A stretch of 64,000 nucleotides of DNA, taken from positions 31,874,261 to 31,938,260 of the forward strand of contig NC_132878.1 in NCBI RefSeq assembly GCF_030463535.1, read 5' to 3'. The stretch's first letter is position 1; each line of letters begins with the position of its first letter. Both the position numbers and the translations under genes were made by a program. Of this stretch, positions 1-12,500 are shown piece by piece. The DNA is from Salminus brasiliensis (lineage: Eukaryota; Chordata; Actinopteri; Characiformes; Bryconidae). The notes below the pieces were generated by a model, which saw only the letters and a program-made list of their open reading frames with translations, did not search any database and was not told the DNA's origin.

Positions 1-59
1 TTTTAAAAAAAAAGGGGGGGGGGGGCGGGCAACCCATTTAGCGAGGGGATGAGGACCAA

Positions 60-420
60 AATATAAAGCTCCTTTTGTGTGAGCGTGTGTGCGCGTGCAC
101 GAAACAGGCGCAGAAATCTGCGCGCGGGACCACCGGCGGTGTTTACACACCGAGGGGAGCGTGATCCTCTGGGTGCGTCAAGAAGAAGAAGAAGAAGAAG
201 AAGAAGAAAAAGAAAACCGTCGTGATTCTCTCGGTAAACACGTCGCGAGCGAAAAAGGCGCGCAGCTCCCTGCAGACGCCGCCTCTCTCGCGACCCCGGT
301 GGGACCAGCGCGCGCGTGCAGCGAACTAGGGCTACGTGACGTAACGCGGCGCCACAAGCCTGCAATCTTTGCTTATTAGTTCAGAAACAACCCGCCGCGC
401 ATCACGGGTCAAAGAGGCTT
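60..420. promoter_or_regulatory. CpG-rich patch, possible promoter of a neighbouring gene
   Basis: This stretch is far richer in CG dinucleotides than the flanking AT-rich DNA, with GCGC and CGCG runs around 90-140 and 240-355. It contains a CRE-like TGACGTAA at about 338-345 and a short GAA repeat at about 180-209. Open frames on both strands here resemble no protein I know and look like by-products of GC content. A CpG-island promoter or first exon of a gene to the left of the window is the simplest reading, but no splice-supported exon could be shown. Confidence 0.4.
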
Positions 421-437
421 TCAGAACATGCCATAAA

Positions 438-478
438 ATAATCATTTCAATCTAATAATAATAATAATAATAATAATA
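438..478. repeat. (ATA)n microsatellite
   Basis: About ten perfect AAT/ATA trinucleotide units. It lies between the CpG-rich patch and the HADHB 3' end. Bases 480-1120 hold no recognisable gene. Confidence 0.85.
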
Positions 479-1124
479 CAAAATGAAAACCCGTCAGAAG
501 GCATCTAGTTCTGAGACAGAGCACTAGCACAATGGTTCTGTGCTGATTTGGTCAGGGGACTGTGAGGGACAGTCCACAAGCTTCAGTGTGTGTCTCTTCA
601 GTCAGTGCATGGTGGATTGGTGAAGGTATTGCTGTTTTTTTTGTGGAACCCTTTAATCATTGCTACTGGCCGCTGCACAACCCATGCTTAACAGTTGGCA
701 CTGTTGTGTATTTCTGCAATTGTACCTTTGATGATTACGTGCTATTTTAACTTTATCGGCCTACAACACTTGTCTCCAAAACTCATCCATATGGTTTTGT
801 AACGAGGCCGCGGGTGTTTCGTTTTCCTTCCATGAGGATTTTTTTGTGCAAGCAACACTGCACAGTGGAACAATGCACCACCCTCGGTACACAGCTAACT
901 TTCATGCAGGTTTTTTTCTCGGTCTTTCAGATCTCTTGTTGATTTCTACACTTCCCCTGACCAGCCATTTCTAAATAAAATTCAGCACAGTGGAGAATGC
1001 AAGCGGAAAATGCTTGGAAATCTTCCTGTGTACTTCTACAGCCACAAATACTTCTGTTTTCAGGTCATTAGACAGTTGCTTAGAGGAGCCCATAAGTGTT
1101 GATAAGTGTTAGGACAAGGCTTGA

Positions 1125-1640
1125 AGAGTCTGACTGGATTATAAATCCTCCCTGACCGATCAGCTCCCAGCTCCTTTACACACATGCTGCAGTCCGGTCA
1201 CTGTGTGTAGTGGTACACACTCTGGACTGATGCCTGTTATTGTTGTTGATCTACTACTGATGTGAAATAACTGGTTTATAGGGTTTCTATAGCACATGTG
1301 CATGTGTGTGTATTAGCATTAACGCTAGCCTCCACTCGGTTCTGAATAGGCTCTACAGTGACGGTTTAAAAATAAAGAAAGGTGTGCGGTTCTCCCGCTG
1401 GTAAAACGGAGTGTTCCAGTTTTAGAAAGGTTTGTCCATTATGTCCATTAATGGCGCCTCGAGGACACCTGATAGTGCTCTGAAAGAAAAAAAAAAGACT
1501 TTGAATTAGATTAGGATCAAAATAACTAATAATCGATCCTTTAAAATATGCCTGGGTTGACCCCAATCATCCCTTGTAAAGGTCGAACTACAAAACTTAG
1601 CAAGTGAGTGGAATTCTTAGCAAAATAACAAGTGCCCGTC
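1125..1640 (+). mobile_element. Decayed DNA-transposon-like repeat, copy A
   Basis: This stretch shares a scattered but collinear pattern with 29065-29865. Shared blocks are CTCCCAGCTCCTTTA against CTCCCAGTTCCTTTA, TAGTGGTACACAC against TAGTGGTGCACAC, the TTAATGG(C/A)GCCT block, and a TTTAAA(A)TATGCCTGG(G/A)TTG end. The right end of the second copy carries a GATCGGGGCATG motif like the ends of fish hAT-type non-autonomous elements. The family assignment is inference; the relationship of the two copies is visible directly. Confidence 0.5.
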
Positions 1641-1734
1641 TCAGACCACCTCCTCAGTATAAACAGTCTAATAGTCTTGGACTTGACACCCCTGCTAAAA
1701 GCCACCATATACAGAAAGAATAAATGCAATGGAC

Positions 1735-2314
1735 GGTTCAGATTAGTTTACTTTATTCAACAAAATTACAAAAAAAAAAAGAAAGAAAGAAAAGAAACCA
1801 AACAAAGAAACAAACAAAAAAAGACACAATGGAAACATAGTTGGCTCCACACATGCAGGTGTGTCTGAGTGAGTGTCCTTAGTTCTTACGCTGGATTCTA
1901 GTCTCACATATTTTTATTAAGAGCTAAACGCCACAAACTGATCCATTGCCTGCTAGAACAACTATGTACACAATCCAAAACGATCAGTTGAAACGGAGAC
2001 AAGTGAATTCTGAGTTCTGAGCAAAACCAAGAGTTAACAGTAAGCTATATTCTGAATTTGAACTCTGTACGACAGGCTGAAGGATGCAGGGTAATAAGAG
2101 CTATGATTACCATTCTGTAGTCACTTTCTGGAAAACCTAAGTCCCAAATGCATACCCATCCATACATTCAGATCACATTCAGAGAAACAAACATTCTCCC
2201 TCAAGGCATGACGGTGATTTACAGAATCAGTCCCGCATTGTGTCTGTATGGGTGTTTTTAACATCTGTGTTTGTGTGTGTATATGTTAGCTGTAGACTGT
2301 AACACTGCAAAGTC
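1735..2314 (-). other. hadhb: HADHB 3' untranslated region
   Basis: This is sequence after the HADHB stop codon at 2315-2317 on the minus strand. Read on the minus strand it contains AATAAA at 1752-1757, the likeliest poly(A) signal, and another AATAAA-type hexamer near 1911-1918 that could give a shorter UTR. No open frame of interest is present. The 3' limit is an estimate because no transcript evidence is available. Confidence 0.5.
1752..1757 (-). terminator. hadhb: Candidate HADHB poly(A) signal AATAAA
   Basis: The plus strand reads TTTATT, giving AATAAA in the HADHB sense. It lies about 560 bases after the stop codon. Cleavage would be expected roughly 10-30 bases further, near 1725-1740. 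Confidence 0.5.
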
Positions 2315-5300
2315 CTACTGGGGATAGGCTTCAATCACCATCGCATGGCCCTGAGAAAGAAGCAAAGAACGAGCTGTTAGACATAAACAAGACAAAAACA
2401 TAACAGGACACAGATGATCCAAAGCACACAGAAAAGCCTAATTAAATACACTAAAAGAACTGCATGTTTAAAATTTCCTTCATTTCAACCCCCCTCATAA
2501 ATTTCAAATACATTCCTCACTAGGTATTTCAATATGGCATTTGGTGTTCTAGTTACTCCATGTGGACGAAAATATTGGGCTTAGGAGAACCGCAATAGTG
2601 AGGAATATACCAACACTGAACACATCCTCTGCGAGCAGATTCATCTGTGTAATGGTCATTTGTAAAATAGATGAATCTGATGGCTTTTAAGGATTGAATA
2701 GCTGTCCAAATACTTGTGCAAGGCATTGTGTATGTACGTGATCGATCTCACCTGTCCCCCTGCAGCACATGCTGCCACCAGCCCGTACTGTCCGCCCTCC
2801 TTCTTGAGCCGGTTAGCTACTGCAGTGACTAGCCTGCAGCCAGTGGCGCCGAACGGGTGTCCGAGAGAAAGAGATCCTCCCCACAGGTTCAACTTATCAA
2901 GCGAGGGGGCGCCCACCTGAAAGACGAGGACATACGGAGTCAATACATACACATACAAACACTTACGCTAACACACACACGCGCTAAACACACATACCTT
3001 AGCTTTGCGGCCCATGTAGTTCTGAGCAAACCAGTCAGACTCCATGGCCTTCAGATTAGCCATAACTTGACCCTGTTAAGAAAGGACAAATGGGACCATA
3101 TGTTGGAGTTAAGCCAGCTTTACATGCACTCTTACACATGCCAAGTCAGATTAAAGCAGTACTATGTGAGAATTGGTATTTCTTGCTCCTGGGCTCCCTC
3201 TACAGTCAGGAAGAGGGATTAGCACCTTGAGCCACCACTAAAGGAAACACCAACATGCATTTCTAGACAAACTGAGAAATTCTAAACGGTCACTGAAAGC
3301 GAAGAAGAAGCATGTGGACTGAAGAGGTAGAGTAATATTACAGGAATTTACACAGCATGATGCAAAACTGCAGCTGAACTGCCAATGACAGCAAGTGTGC
3401 GGTGCTTAAATGCTGGCGCTAGAAACACTCACAGCGAAAGCCTCGTGGTACTCAAACACATCAATGTCGGCCAGGGTCAGGCCGCTCTTCTCCAAAACCT
3501 TGGGCGTGGCATAGGCTGGGCTAAAAAAAAAAAAAAAAAAAAAAAATTAAATAAATGAATACATAAATAAATTCATAATTATAATTTTAAAATAAATTTA
3601 AAAAATGTAAAAATAAATAAATAGAGATACAGCAGTTTTTACAGTTTTTCTGACAGATAGAAAACAAACAATTACAATTATCAGCAGCAATGGCCGATGT
3701 CTTTTCCCCAACTTTCTTTTGGGAAACTGATGCTTTTAAACTATGTATTTTATATACATCAAAAAGTTGTCATATGGAAACATCACGCAACAGCGCAACT
3801 GCAATCTGCAAGGTAAATAAGTCAATTAGAGGTGCAGCAATATGGGAACTTTGGGCTGATGCAGAAATCTTTTTAAATAAATCATTATTTATCTAAATAA
3901 AAAAAAAAAATACATCAAAATAACAATCAAATCCAAAGATAGGGACAAACTGATGCAGATGTAAACATTAAAGGAATGAACATCTGTTAAATAAGAACAA
4001 ACTATTTTATTACTCAGAATGCAGAAGCGGGCTAAGGTCACTGTTCCCCTTCCATTAATTTTTGTTTTTACTACTAATTAACCCATTTTTTATAACAGAA
4101 AACAGTTACAAATCCAGGTGTATTCAATAACTTATGCAATAAATGACAATGGGAAAAGACCAACCCCTCAATACATAGGGGTTATTTAAATGGCTCTATG
4201 ATTGGATATACGGTTCTAGGGAAAACCTGAAATTACTGCAGTATCTGTTCTATAAATAAAAGATTCTTTTAACCTTAAACAGAAGCGTTTCTTTCACGGC
4301 ATCTAAAATACTTTGTTTTAAGAGTGTTTCCAAGAAGAGAGAGTAGGTGAGACATAGTGGTTACGGTTATCCTCATTTCTTTGCACTGGCTTAAGTTATT
4401 CAAAAGGAACATCTCCCAACTGTTCCCCTTATGGCTAAACTCTTAAATCAAAAGGGTGTCAGAAAGGGTTCTTTGGATCATTTTCAGTTGCCCAAAGAAC
4501 CTTTACTGGCGTAAACCTGTCCAGGAAAATCAGTCCTGGGAAAGAGAAAGGAATGTTACCCCCCGAAACACAAAAAGCGGCAACAACTGCCTGTGTAAGA
4601 AGTAAACACTAAAGCTAGAGCAGCTTGCAAATGTACACAGCATGCATAGTTAAAAACATCAACACAAACAAAACCGCAGCAGAGCTGCTTTACCAGCACA
4701 ACTACAAGCTCAACACAACACAAAAATGCAAAAAAACAAAACAAAAAACAAATAAATAAATAAATAAAAATAAAACACAGGGAAGAGAGAAGAAAGCCAT
4801 AAGTGGAGAAAAGGAAGCTGTCACTCACCCCAGCAGAAGCTGGTCTTTAGGGTCCTGAGATACGTACACAAAATCTCTAAAAAACAAACAAACAAACAAG
4901 AACACAAAACTTTACGTATGAAACTCAGAGAAAAGGCGGGTGTTGCACACAGTGCTGCGGTTTCGGGCAGCTTGTAGCACAGAGTAGTGCATTGTGAGGG
5001 GTCGTGTATCTGAGGTTAGCTTTAGGCTGATGCGTTTTCTATTTAACTTAAAAATTATATCCCCCCTTCTAAAAACTATGGCATATATATTTCCCCCTTC
5101 TACAAATTACTGCATCTATTTTCCCCATTTAAAAAGTACTGTATATATTTTCCCACACATTTTGGTGTGATGCTCGCTCAGCCCTTTAAGAATCAACTTT
5201 GAGCTCTGGTGCTTTCGGCAAACCAAGCCTTGTACAAGAAATAAAGAGAGGTTGGAAAAAATGGCCATGTAAAAAAATGTATCTCCACCATGTAACACAA

Positions 5301-5475
5301 GAAGCCCCTTTAGGAAGAACATCTAAAAACTGGCCATCATGCTCCCACTTATTACCCACTTATGTTACTATATAGCATAGTGAGTGGCTGATTACCTGAG
5401 ATATGCTTTAGGCTTGAAACCCATAGCAAGCGCTTTCTCCTCAGACATGATCAGCACTGCAGAGGCACCGTCCGT
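2315..5475 (-). CDS. hadhb: HADHB exons 11-16: thiolase C-terminal domain
   Basis: Exons: 11, 5396-5475 ([20 protein letters not shown]); 12, 4829-4876 ([15 protein letters not shown]); 13, 3433-3520 (catalytic YHEAF); 14, 2998-3072 ([16 protein letters not shown]); 15, 2752-2916 ([14 protein letters not shown] and AACAAGGQ); 16, 2315-2350, ending [11 protein letters not shown] and a TAG stop. Exon 12 is only 48 bases and intron 14 only 81. Intron 12 (3521-4828) contains a 24-base A run by the exon 13 acceptor, read as a T run on the coding strand, and otherwise AT-rich DNA. Intron 13 carries a fragment of a dispersed repeat also seen near 45880-46095. Confidence 0.95.
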
Positions 5476-6214
5476 CTGATAAGAACACAGAAAAATAGGT
5501 GTTTACAGTTTAGCATATCTGGCAGATATTTTACAAGATGCATCAGCTGACCATACACAGTCATATGTAAAAGTTTGGACACATCTGGAGTAAATAAGTG
5601 AATGAATTCTGGGAGCATAAATCCTTAAATACAACATTTCAGACATAAATCCCATTTAACCAGTTTAACCTTTGGGGGAAAAAATACATTTGGCACGTCG
5701 TACGCTTAATTTTTCTCCTATTGTGTTAAATTCAGTAAATAAACAGCAACTTCTTAAAAACGTTCAGAAATGTGTTCTCCGTGGAAGATCTAAAGCACCC
5801 AACTGTATCGCTTAAGCCAAAACAAACAACCTAAACTCAAGATTGTCCAAGCCAACTGAGAAATCCTGCTTTGCAAAATGAACCATGCTTTTATTGGTCA
5901 CTGACCAGGAAGGAGGAGTTAGCAGCCGTGACGGTTCCATGTGGTTTGACAAAGGCGGGTTTTAGTTTGGCCATCTGCTCCAAGGTGCTGGGCCGGATCC
6001 CGTTGTCCTTGGATACAATGTCCTTCCCTGCAACAACGCAGAAACAGGAGCAGGACTCAAACAATTTGCAACTCGCTTGAGGATAGTACTGCTACTACTG
6101 CTGCTGCTGCTGCTGCTGCACTACTACTAATACTATTGCTAATACTATTATTAATATTACTGCTACTAATACTGTTACCACTGATACTACTATTGCTGCT
6201 ACTGCCAATACTAT

Positions 6215-6247
<33 letters not shown>

Positions 6248-9200
6248 TGCTAATACTATTACAAATACTACTACTACTACCACTACTACTGCTACTACTA
6301 CCACCACTACTACAACTACTACTGCTAATACTATTACTAATACTACTGCTACTACTACCACTGCTAATACTATTACTAATACTACTGCTACTACTACCAC
6401 TAATACTATTACTAATACTACTGCTACTACTACCACTGCTAATACTATTACTAATACTACTGCTACTACTATCACCACTACTACTACTGCTAATACTATA
6501 ACTAATACTACTACTACTGCTAATACTATTACTAATACTACTGCTACTGCTAATACTATTACTAATACTACTGCTACTACTACCACCACTACTACTACCA
6601 CTAATACTATTACTAATACTACTGCTACTACTACCACCACTACTACTACCACTAATACTATTACTAATACTACTGCTACTACTACCAACACTACTAATAC
6701 CACTAATACTATTACTAATACTACTGCTACTACTACTGTATTACTAATACTACTGCTACTACTACCACCACTACCACTGCTAATACTATTACTAATACTA
6801 CTGCTACTACTATCACCACTACTACTACTGCTAATACTATAACTAATACTACTACTACTACTGCTAATACTATTACTAATACTACTGCTACTGCTAATAC
6901 TATTACTAATACTACTGCTACTACTACCACCACTACTACTACCACTAATACTATTACTAATACTACTGCTACTACTACCAACACTACTAATACCACTAAT
7001 ACTATTACTAATACTACTGCTACTACTACTGTATTACTAATACTACTGCTACTACTACCACCACTACCACTGCTAATACTATTACTAATACTACTGCTAC
7101 TACTACCACCACTACTACTATTGCTAATACTACTACTAATACTACTGCTAATACTATTACTAATACTATTACTACTACTACTGCTAATACTATTACAAAT
7201 ACTACTGCTAATACTACTGCCAATACTATTACAAATACCACCACCACCACTACTACTGCTGCTAATATTTTTACTACTACTACTACCGCCAATACTACTA
7301 CTGCTACTTATATTGCTACCACTGCTACTACCACTGCTACTACCACTGCTACTACCACTGCTACTACCACTGCTACTACCACTGCTACTACCACTGCTAC
7401 TACCACTGCTACTGCTGCCATGCATTTTATTACAGCCCTGCATAATTCTCATATATGGGTCTGGAGTCTAGAGGAGTCTTCACCTCTGTATGTACTGTAC
7501 TGTATTAGGGATGTTACTCTGATTCTTTCATGACCCCCAGAACGTCTTTTTATTATTTGAATGATTTACCATTATGATTAATTTTTTTCAAACTTCAAAC
7601 TTCCTGATGATTTGAACTCACTCTGATTATTTTAGTATGCCTCAAAAGTCTTAATGAAAAACTCACAATTCACAAATATGGAACCACCCACACAGTAGTG
7701 GAATACAAACAGTAAAGCACCAATATTTATAAAATCATTTAAAATTGTTAGTGGGGAAAAAGTGCATGGTTTGTTATATTATAATCAATGTGGGGTTTTG
7801 TTTTTTTTTAATAAAAAGGCCCAACATTGCCCCCTTCAGACGAACAAGCTGCAAGTCTCACCGGGAACTTTAAAACTGACAACGTCCGTGAGCAGGCCCT
7901 CATCCTGAGCTTTTTTAGCCAGCGCGTGAGAGCGAACAGCAAACTCATCCTGTTCCTGCCGAGACACGCCGAATGCAGCCGCCAAGCGATCAGCGGAATG
8001 CCCCATCGTTTCTGCTGTGGAGAATTCAGCCACTGCAGGGAGCTGGAGAGAGAGGGGGGGAGGACTAGTTACAATAGTGACCAAATTACTCTACAAAAAT
8101 GAATCCTAGATGTCCAAAAGTATCCAGACATCCCTTCTAACTGGACAGTGGTGGTATATTGATAACTGGGTTTTGGGTTCGATATGCAGGTGCACTAAAC
8201 TTATTTTTAAGCTGATTTAGGCTAATACAGTGTTTTAGGTGTAAGGTGCATTGGGTATTGCAGTACGTCAGGTGCCAGGTGAGCCATTCGAATAGACCCC
8301 AGCAGAGATAGCCTGGCTCCGAGCGTCTTCGCCTTGTTTAGGGACAGCATCGTCTTCCTCATTTTTCGGCTGTGGCGAATCGGCACGTCTGACATAAACT
8401 CGCATCCGCCTGCTACGACCGCATCACACTGACCAGCAGCAATCAACCCCACGGCTACGAAACACAACAGCACACCATCGTTACAGGCTGCATGTGGGAG
8501 AAAAATGCTGCACATTTATGAGGTAAACAACATGATGTATACTTGTAGATGTTATTACAGCACAGCATTGCAAAGACAGGGGACAGCTTGTTCAGAACAC
8601 AGCATATAGGGCTAGTGTGCTCTAATACTCTTCATTAGAGCCTCGTCATCAACTATAATTCTCTCTCTGTTAAGCCTGTGCATTCCAGGCCTAAGCCCAT
8701 GACTGTGGAGCCAGCCCTCAAAGAAGAAGCAGCAGCTGCCATAAAGGAAAAAGCAGCAGAAATATCATGTTAAAAAATTGTTATATTAGTACCTGAAGTC
8801 ATGGCTTGGTTGGAGGAGATGCAGGCCATAGTGACAGTGTGGGCTGGAGTTCTATCGGAGAATCCTGCACCAAGCGCAGCCTGCATGTGCACATACACAG
8901 AAACACACACACCTGTAATCACACTCTACTACTTCTACTACTACTACAGCAGAAGCAGTACCTGAAATCTCAAATAATTGCCATCTGAGGCGAGGGTGTA
9001 ATGATTGAGGCCTAATGATTAGCCTTCCATTAACCAAACAGGGCCTTTGAGGTACACTGATGGAGTAATCACTTTACAGACAGACACACTTTTACTTCGT
9101 TGGGACCAAAGTTAGCTCAGTGAACCACAAACTTGACCCCCCCCCCTCCCAGAGCACGGCTCGGTGTGAACTGACCTCTCTGGCCACATTGCTGGTTTTC

Positions 9201-9495
9201 ACCTCCTGAATGACAGTTCCATAGACAATGTGATCCACAGCATCCTTGGGGAACCCAGTCCTGTGCAGCAAGCCTCTGCAGAAAAACAACACACAATGTA
9301 TGAGACAAGTCCCCTAAACCCACTGTGAGTCTGTTTCAGAGTAAAGCATACACAGAGTGAGATTAAGAACCATTTAACTCTAGCCTTGATTCACGTTCAG
9401 GGTTTTCGTTTTTTTTGGTCACAGTGGGACGTTCACGTGTAACACCTAAGAAGTGTTGTGGCCACGGTGCACTTGATTTTGATCACAGCATTTGT

Positions 9496-9575
<80 letters not shown>

Positions 9576-12500
9576 AAAAGCTATTTCCACTAGAGGGCAG
9601 AGGAGGGCTAAAATGTCAGTCAAAATGTGGAGTCACCATATGGACAAAAGTATTGGGAGAAAATAGAAAAAAAGAAAATGCTGCTTGGTCCTGCTTTTGT
9701 TGGAGTAACTGTCTCTACTGGCCAGTCAAGGCTTTCTACTGGATGATGAAGCGTTGTTGTGAGGATTTGACTGCATTCAGTGACCAGAGTGTTACTGAGT
9801 TCAGGATGTTTGTATAACCCTCTAGCCCACACCTGGCATTAAGCATGGTGCCAATAGGTTCATGTTTATCTGCTCCACAGAGTCCTATTCTATTGGTAAT
9901 TCTTCTCTAGCTATGCATGTGCGCATTTGCTGAAACCTGAAGGGGTGTTCACAAACATTTGTACATGTAGTGTACCCTTCTTGGCCTCTTCTAATGGAAG
10001 TTGGAGGATAGAGGATATATGTGAAAAGTCAGTAGATAATAAGGGATAAAATGTTTATTATCAGTTGATCTGTGAAGCCCAGCAACAGGTGATGATAATC
10101 ATTTCGTAGTACTTAAAAAATAAAAGTAAAAAAATAAATAATTATTCATATAGATTAATCAAGTTATTGCACAAGCATAGCAAAGTAGACAGAAAAACAT
10201 TATTAGCAACAGGACGAAGACTGAATGTATTGGTTGAAGATTATGGTTTGAGCTGGACTTAGAAGAACAGAAGGAGCAGAGTGGAAAAAGTGGACAGTTG
10301 AACAGAGTGGGACACTAAAAGACCAGTGCCAGAAGACCTGAGTGAGCAGACAAGAGTATAAGGGAGAACAAGGTCAGCTATATATGGAAACACCAGGCCA
10401 TTCAGGGCCTTGTCTGTCAAGAGCAGGACCTTGAACGGAGTACATTTATGACCCTACTCCTAACATACAAGGCCCTGAATGTTAACCTCCTGCATCTTTT
10501 TGCCTGCATCTCTTTTTGCGTCCCTAGAAGCATGAGCAAAGGTGGAAACCCACCGACTAAACGATATGAGATCCATCCAAGGTCAACGAAGAGCATGACA
10601 ACAGCTGAGGAGAGTACTATTTTTACCATGCATGGTCAAGGTTATCCTCACTGAGCTCTCTAACTCGCTGGTCAAAACCCTCTGCACTAGAGCTACGCGG
10701 CTAATGTGGCCAACACAAACAGCAATGGTCAGAAGCCGATCTGCACCAAAAGCCATTCAAGTACGATCCAACTTCCCTCAAGATCCACAGAAGACAAGCG
10801 TCCAGGCACCGAAGTGGTGGAACAAGCTTCCCCTGGGTATCCGAATGACCGAGTCGCCCGCTGTCTTCAAACGCAGACTGAAGACCCACCTCTTCAGAGA
10901 ATACTTGGGTGAAGAGCAGAGTACTATGGTCTCCATACTGACTTGTGTTTAGTAGTGTCTAAACTTAAAGGTATCTTTGAATTTTGAACCCCCACAAAGG
11001 CTAGTCTGAGCTAACATAATCTAGCCATGCAGTCTAAACATAATAAACATACCATTGATGAATATCTACATAATATGGGGACGCTTTACACAGCAGCGAG
11101 GAAGGCACTTACTGCAGGGCAGCTCTGGCCAGGTCATGAGGCATCAGATCAGCATACCTGTAAAAGAAACAAAAAAACTCATGACTGAAATTCTGATTAT
11201 TCAGAAAGGCAGCTTTTAAGCAGACCAGGAAACCAGGAAATCCTGACTGAATTCTAGATGATTGAAGACAGGAGAATCTGCCGTCACAAAAGCTTTAAGG
11301 TAATAGTACTGCACACACACACACATACATACACATACATACACACACATACACACACATACACACACATACACATACACACACATACACACACACACAC
11401 TCTCTTACGAGGTGCCAGACTGCAGGAATGGTGTGCGGACGCCCTCGACCAGAACAATATTTTTCACTCCAGGTTTGGCCAGAGTCTTCTTGCTTTTTGC
11501 TGTTAAAAGAACAAGGAGAGTTGCGAAATTAAACATGTATATTAAAAATACACTGTCACTTCCAAAACTTTGGACACTCTTGGTGAAGCAACGTGTTGCA
11601 TTAATGACTAAATAAGTGTAAATAAGACAAAATACTTCTGCACATCTTAATATACAATAACTGTTTATTTATGGGGGGGAATAAATAATCAAATAACCAA
11701 TTCACACACTTACTAACTTGCTCAATCACCAAGTAGCTGACTAACTAGCTCACTACCTAACTGACTTTATAACTAGCTTGCTATACAACTAAGTCACTCA
11801 CTAACTGGCTTGCTCCCTCCCAAACAAGCTCACTTACTATGTTACTCGATAACTCACTCACTCAGTACTTAACTAGGCAATCATCCAAATAACTAACTAG
11901 CTCACACACTAATGGACTAATGGACTGTGTAACTAGCTTGCTCACTCACAACCTGTCTCACTGAGTATCTAGCTAGCTCACTCAATAATTAGCTTACTTA
12001 CTAATCTACTAGCTTACTAACTAACTAACTAGCTTTCTTACTAACTAACTCACTAGTTTACTTACTAACTTCCTCCCTCCCTCCCTCCTGTTTAGCAGAC
12101 TGGAGATTATCCATAAGGAGCGCTGCTAGTACCAGCAGGACTTTGGTGCTTTACACCAATGACACTGTGTCCTTCTTTTTGTAATACAGGAATTGTGTAT
12201 TACGACATGTGCAGAGGTGTGTTCTCTGCTGAGGAGTCTCTTAACAGTTAGAACAACAACAGTCCTGCTCTTTAAGCGTAAGTGTCTGCATGTGATCGTG
12301 CTGGGTGTCTAGAGGTTCAGTAATTATTTACAGGCTCACAAACTGCAATTGAAATAATAAAACTTCACATTTAAATTGAAATATTGGACTGGATCTTATC
12401 TCTGATCTGGGCAAACATGCACAGGAGATCTTTCCTTTGAATGAGTGAATTAATAATGAATGATTCACAACACTTAAAAAACCTTATTTCTAATTCTAAT

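Noticed and set aside
6095-7471. Long Leu-, Val- and Gly/Ser-rich open frames on both strands
   Set aside because: They are translations of the ACT-type trinucleotide array inside HADHB intron 9; a stop-poor simple repeat is open in most frames.
8033-8042. Alternative HADHB exon 9 acceptor at CTGCAG
   Set aside because: Starting the exon there loses the conserved LPA and breaks phase with exon 8; the acceptor 10 bases earlier in transcription restores both.
9499-9573. Possible CRISPR-like or satellite array
   Set aside because: It is a plain CA microsatellite; no spacer-repeat pattern occurs anywhere in the window.
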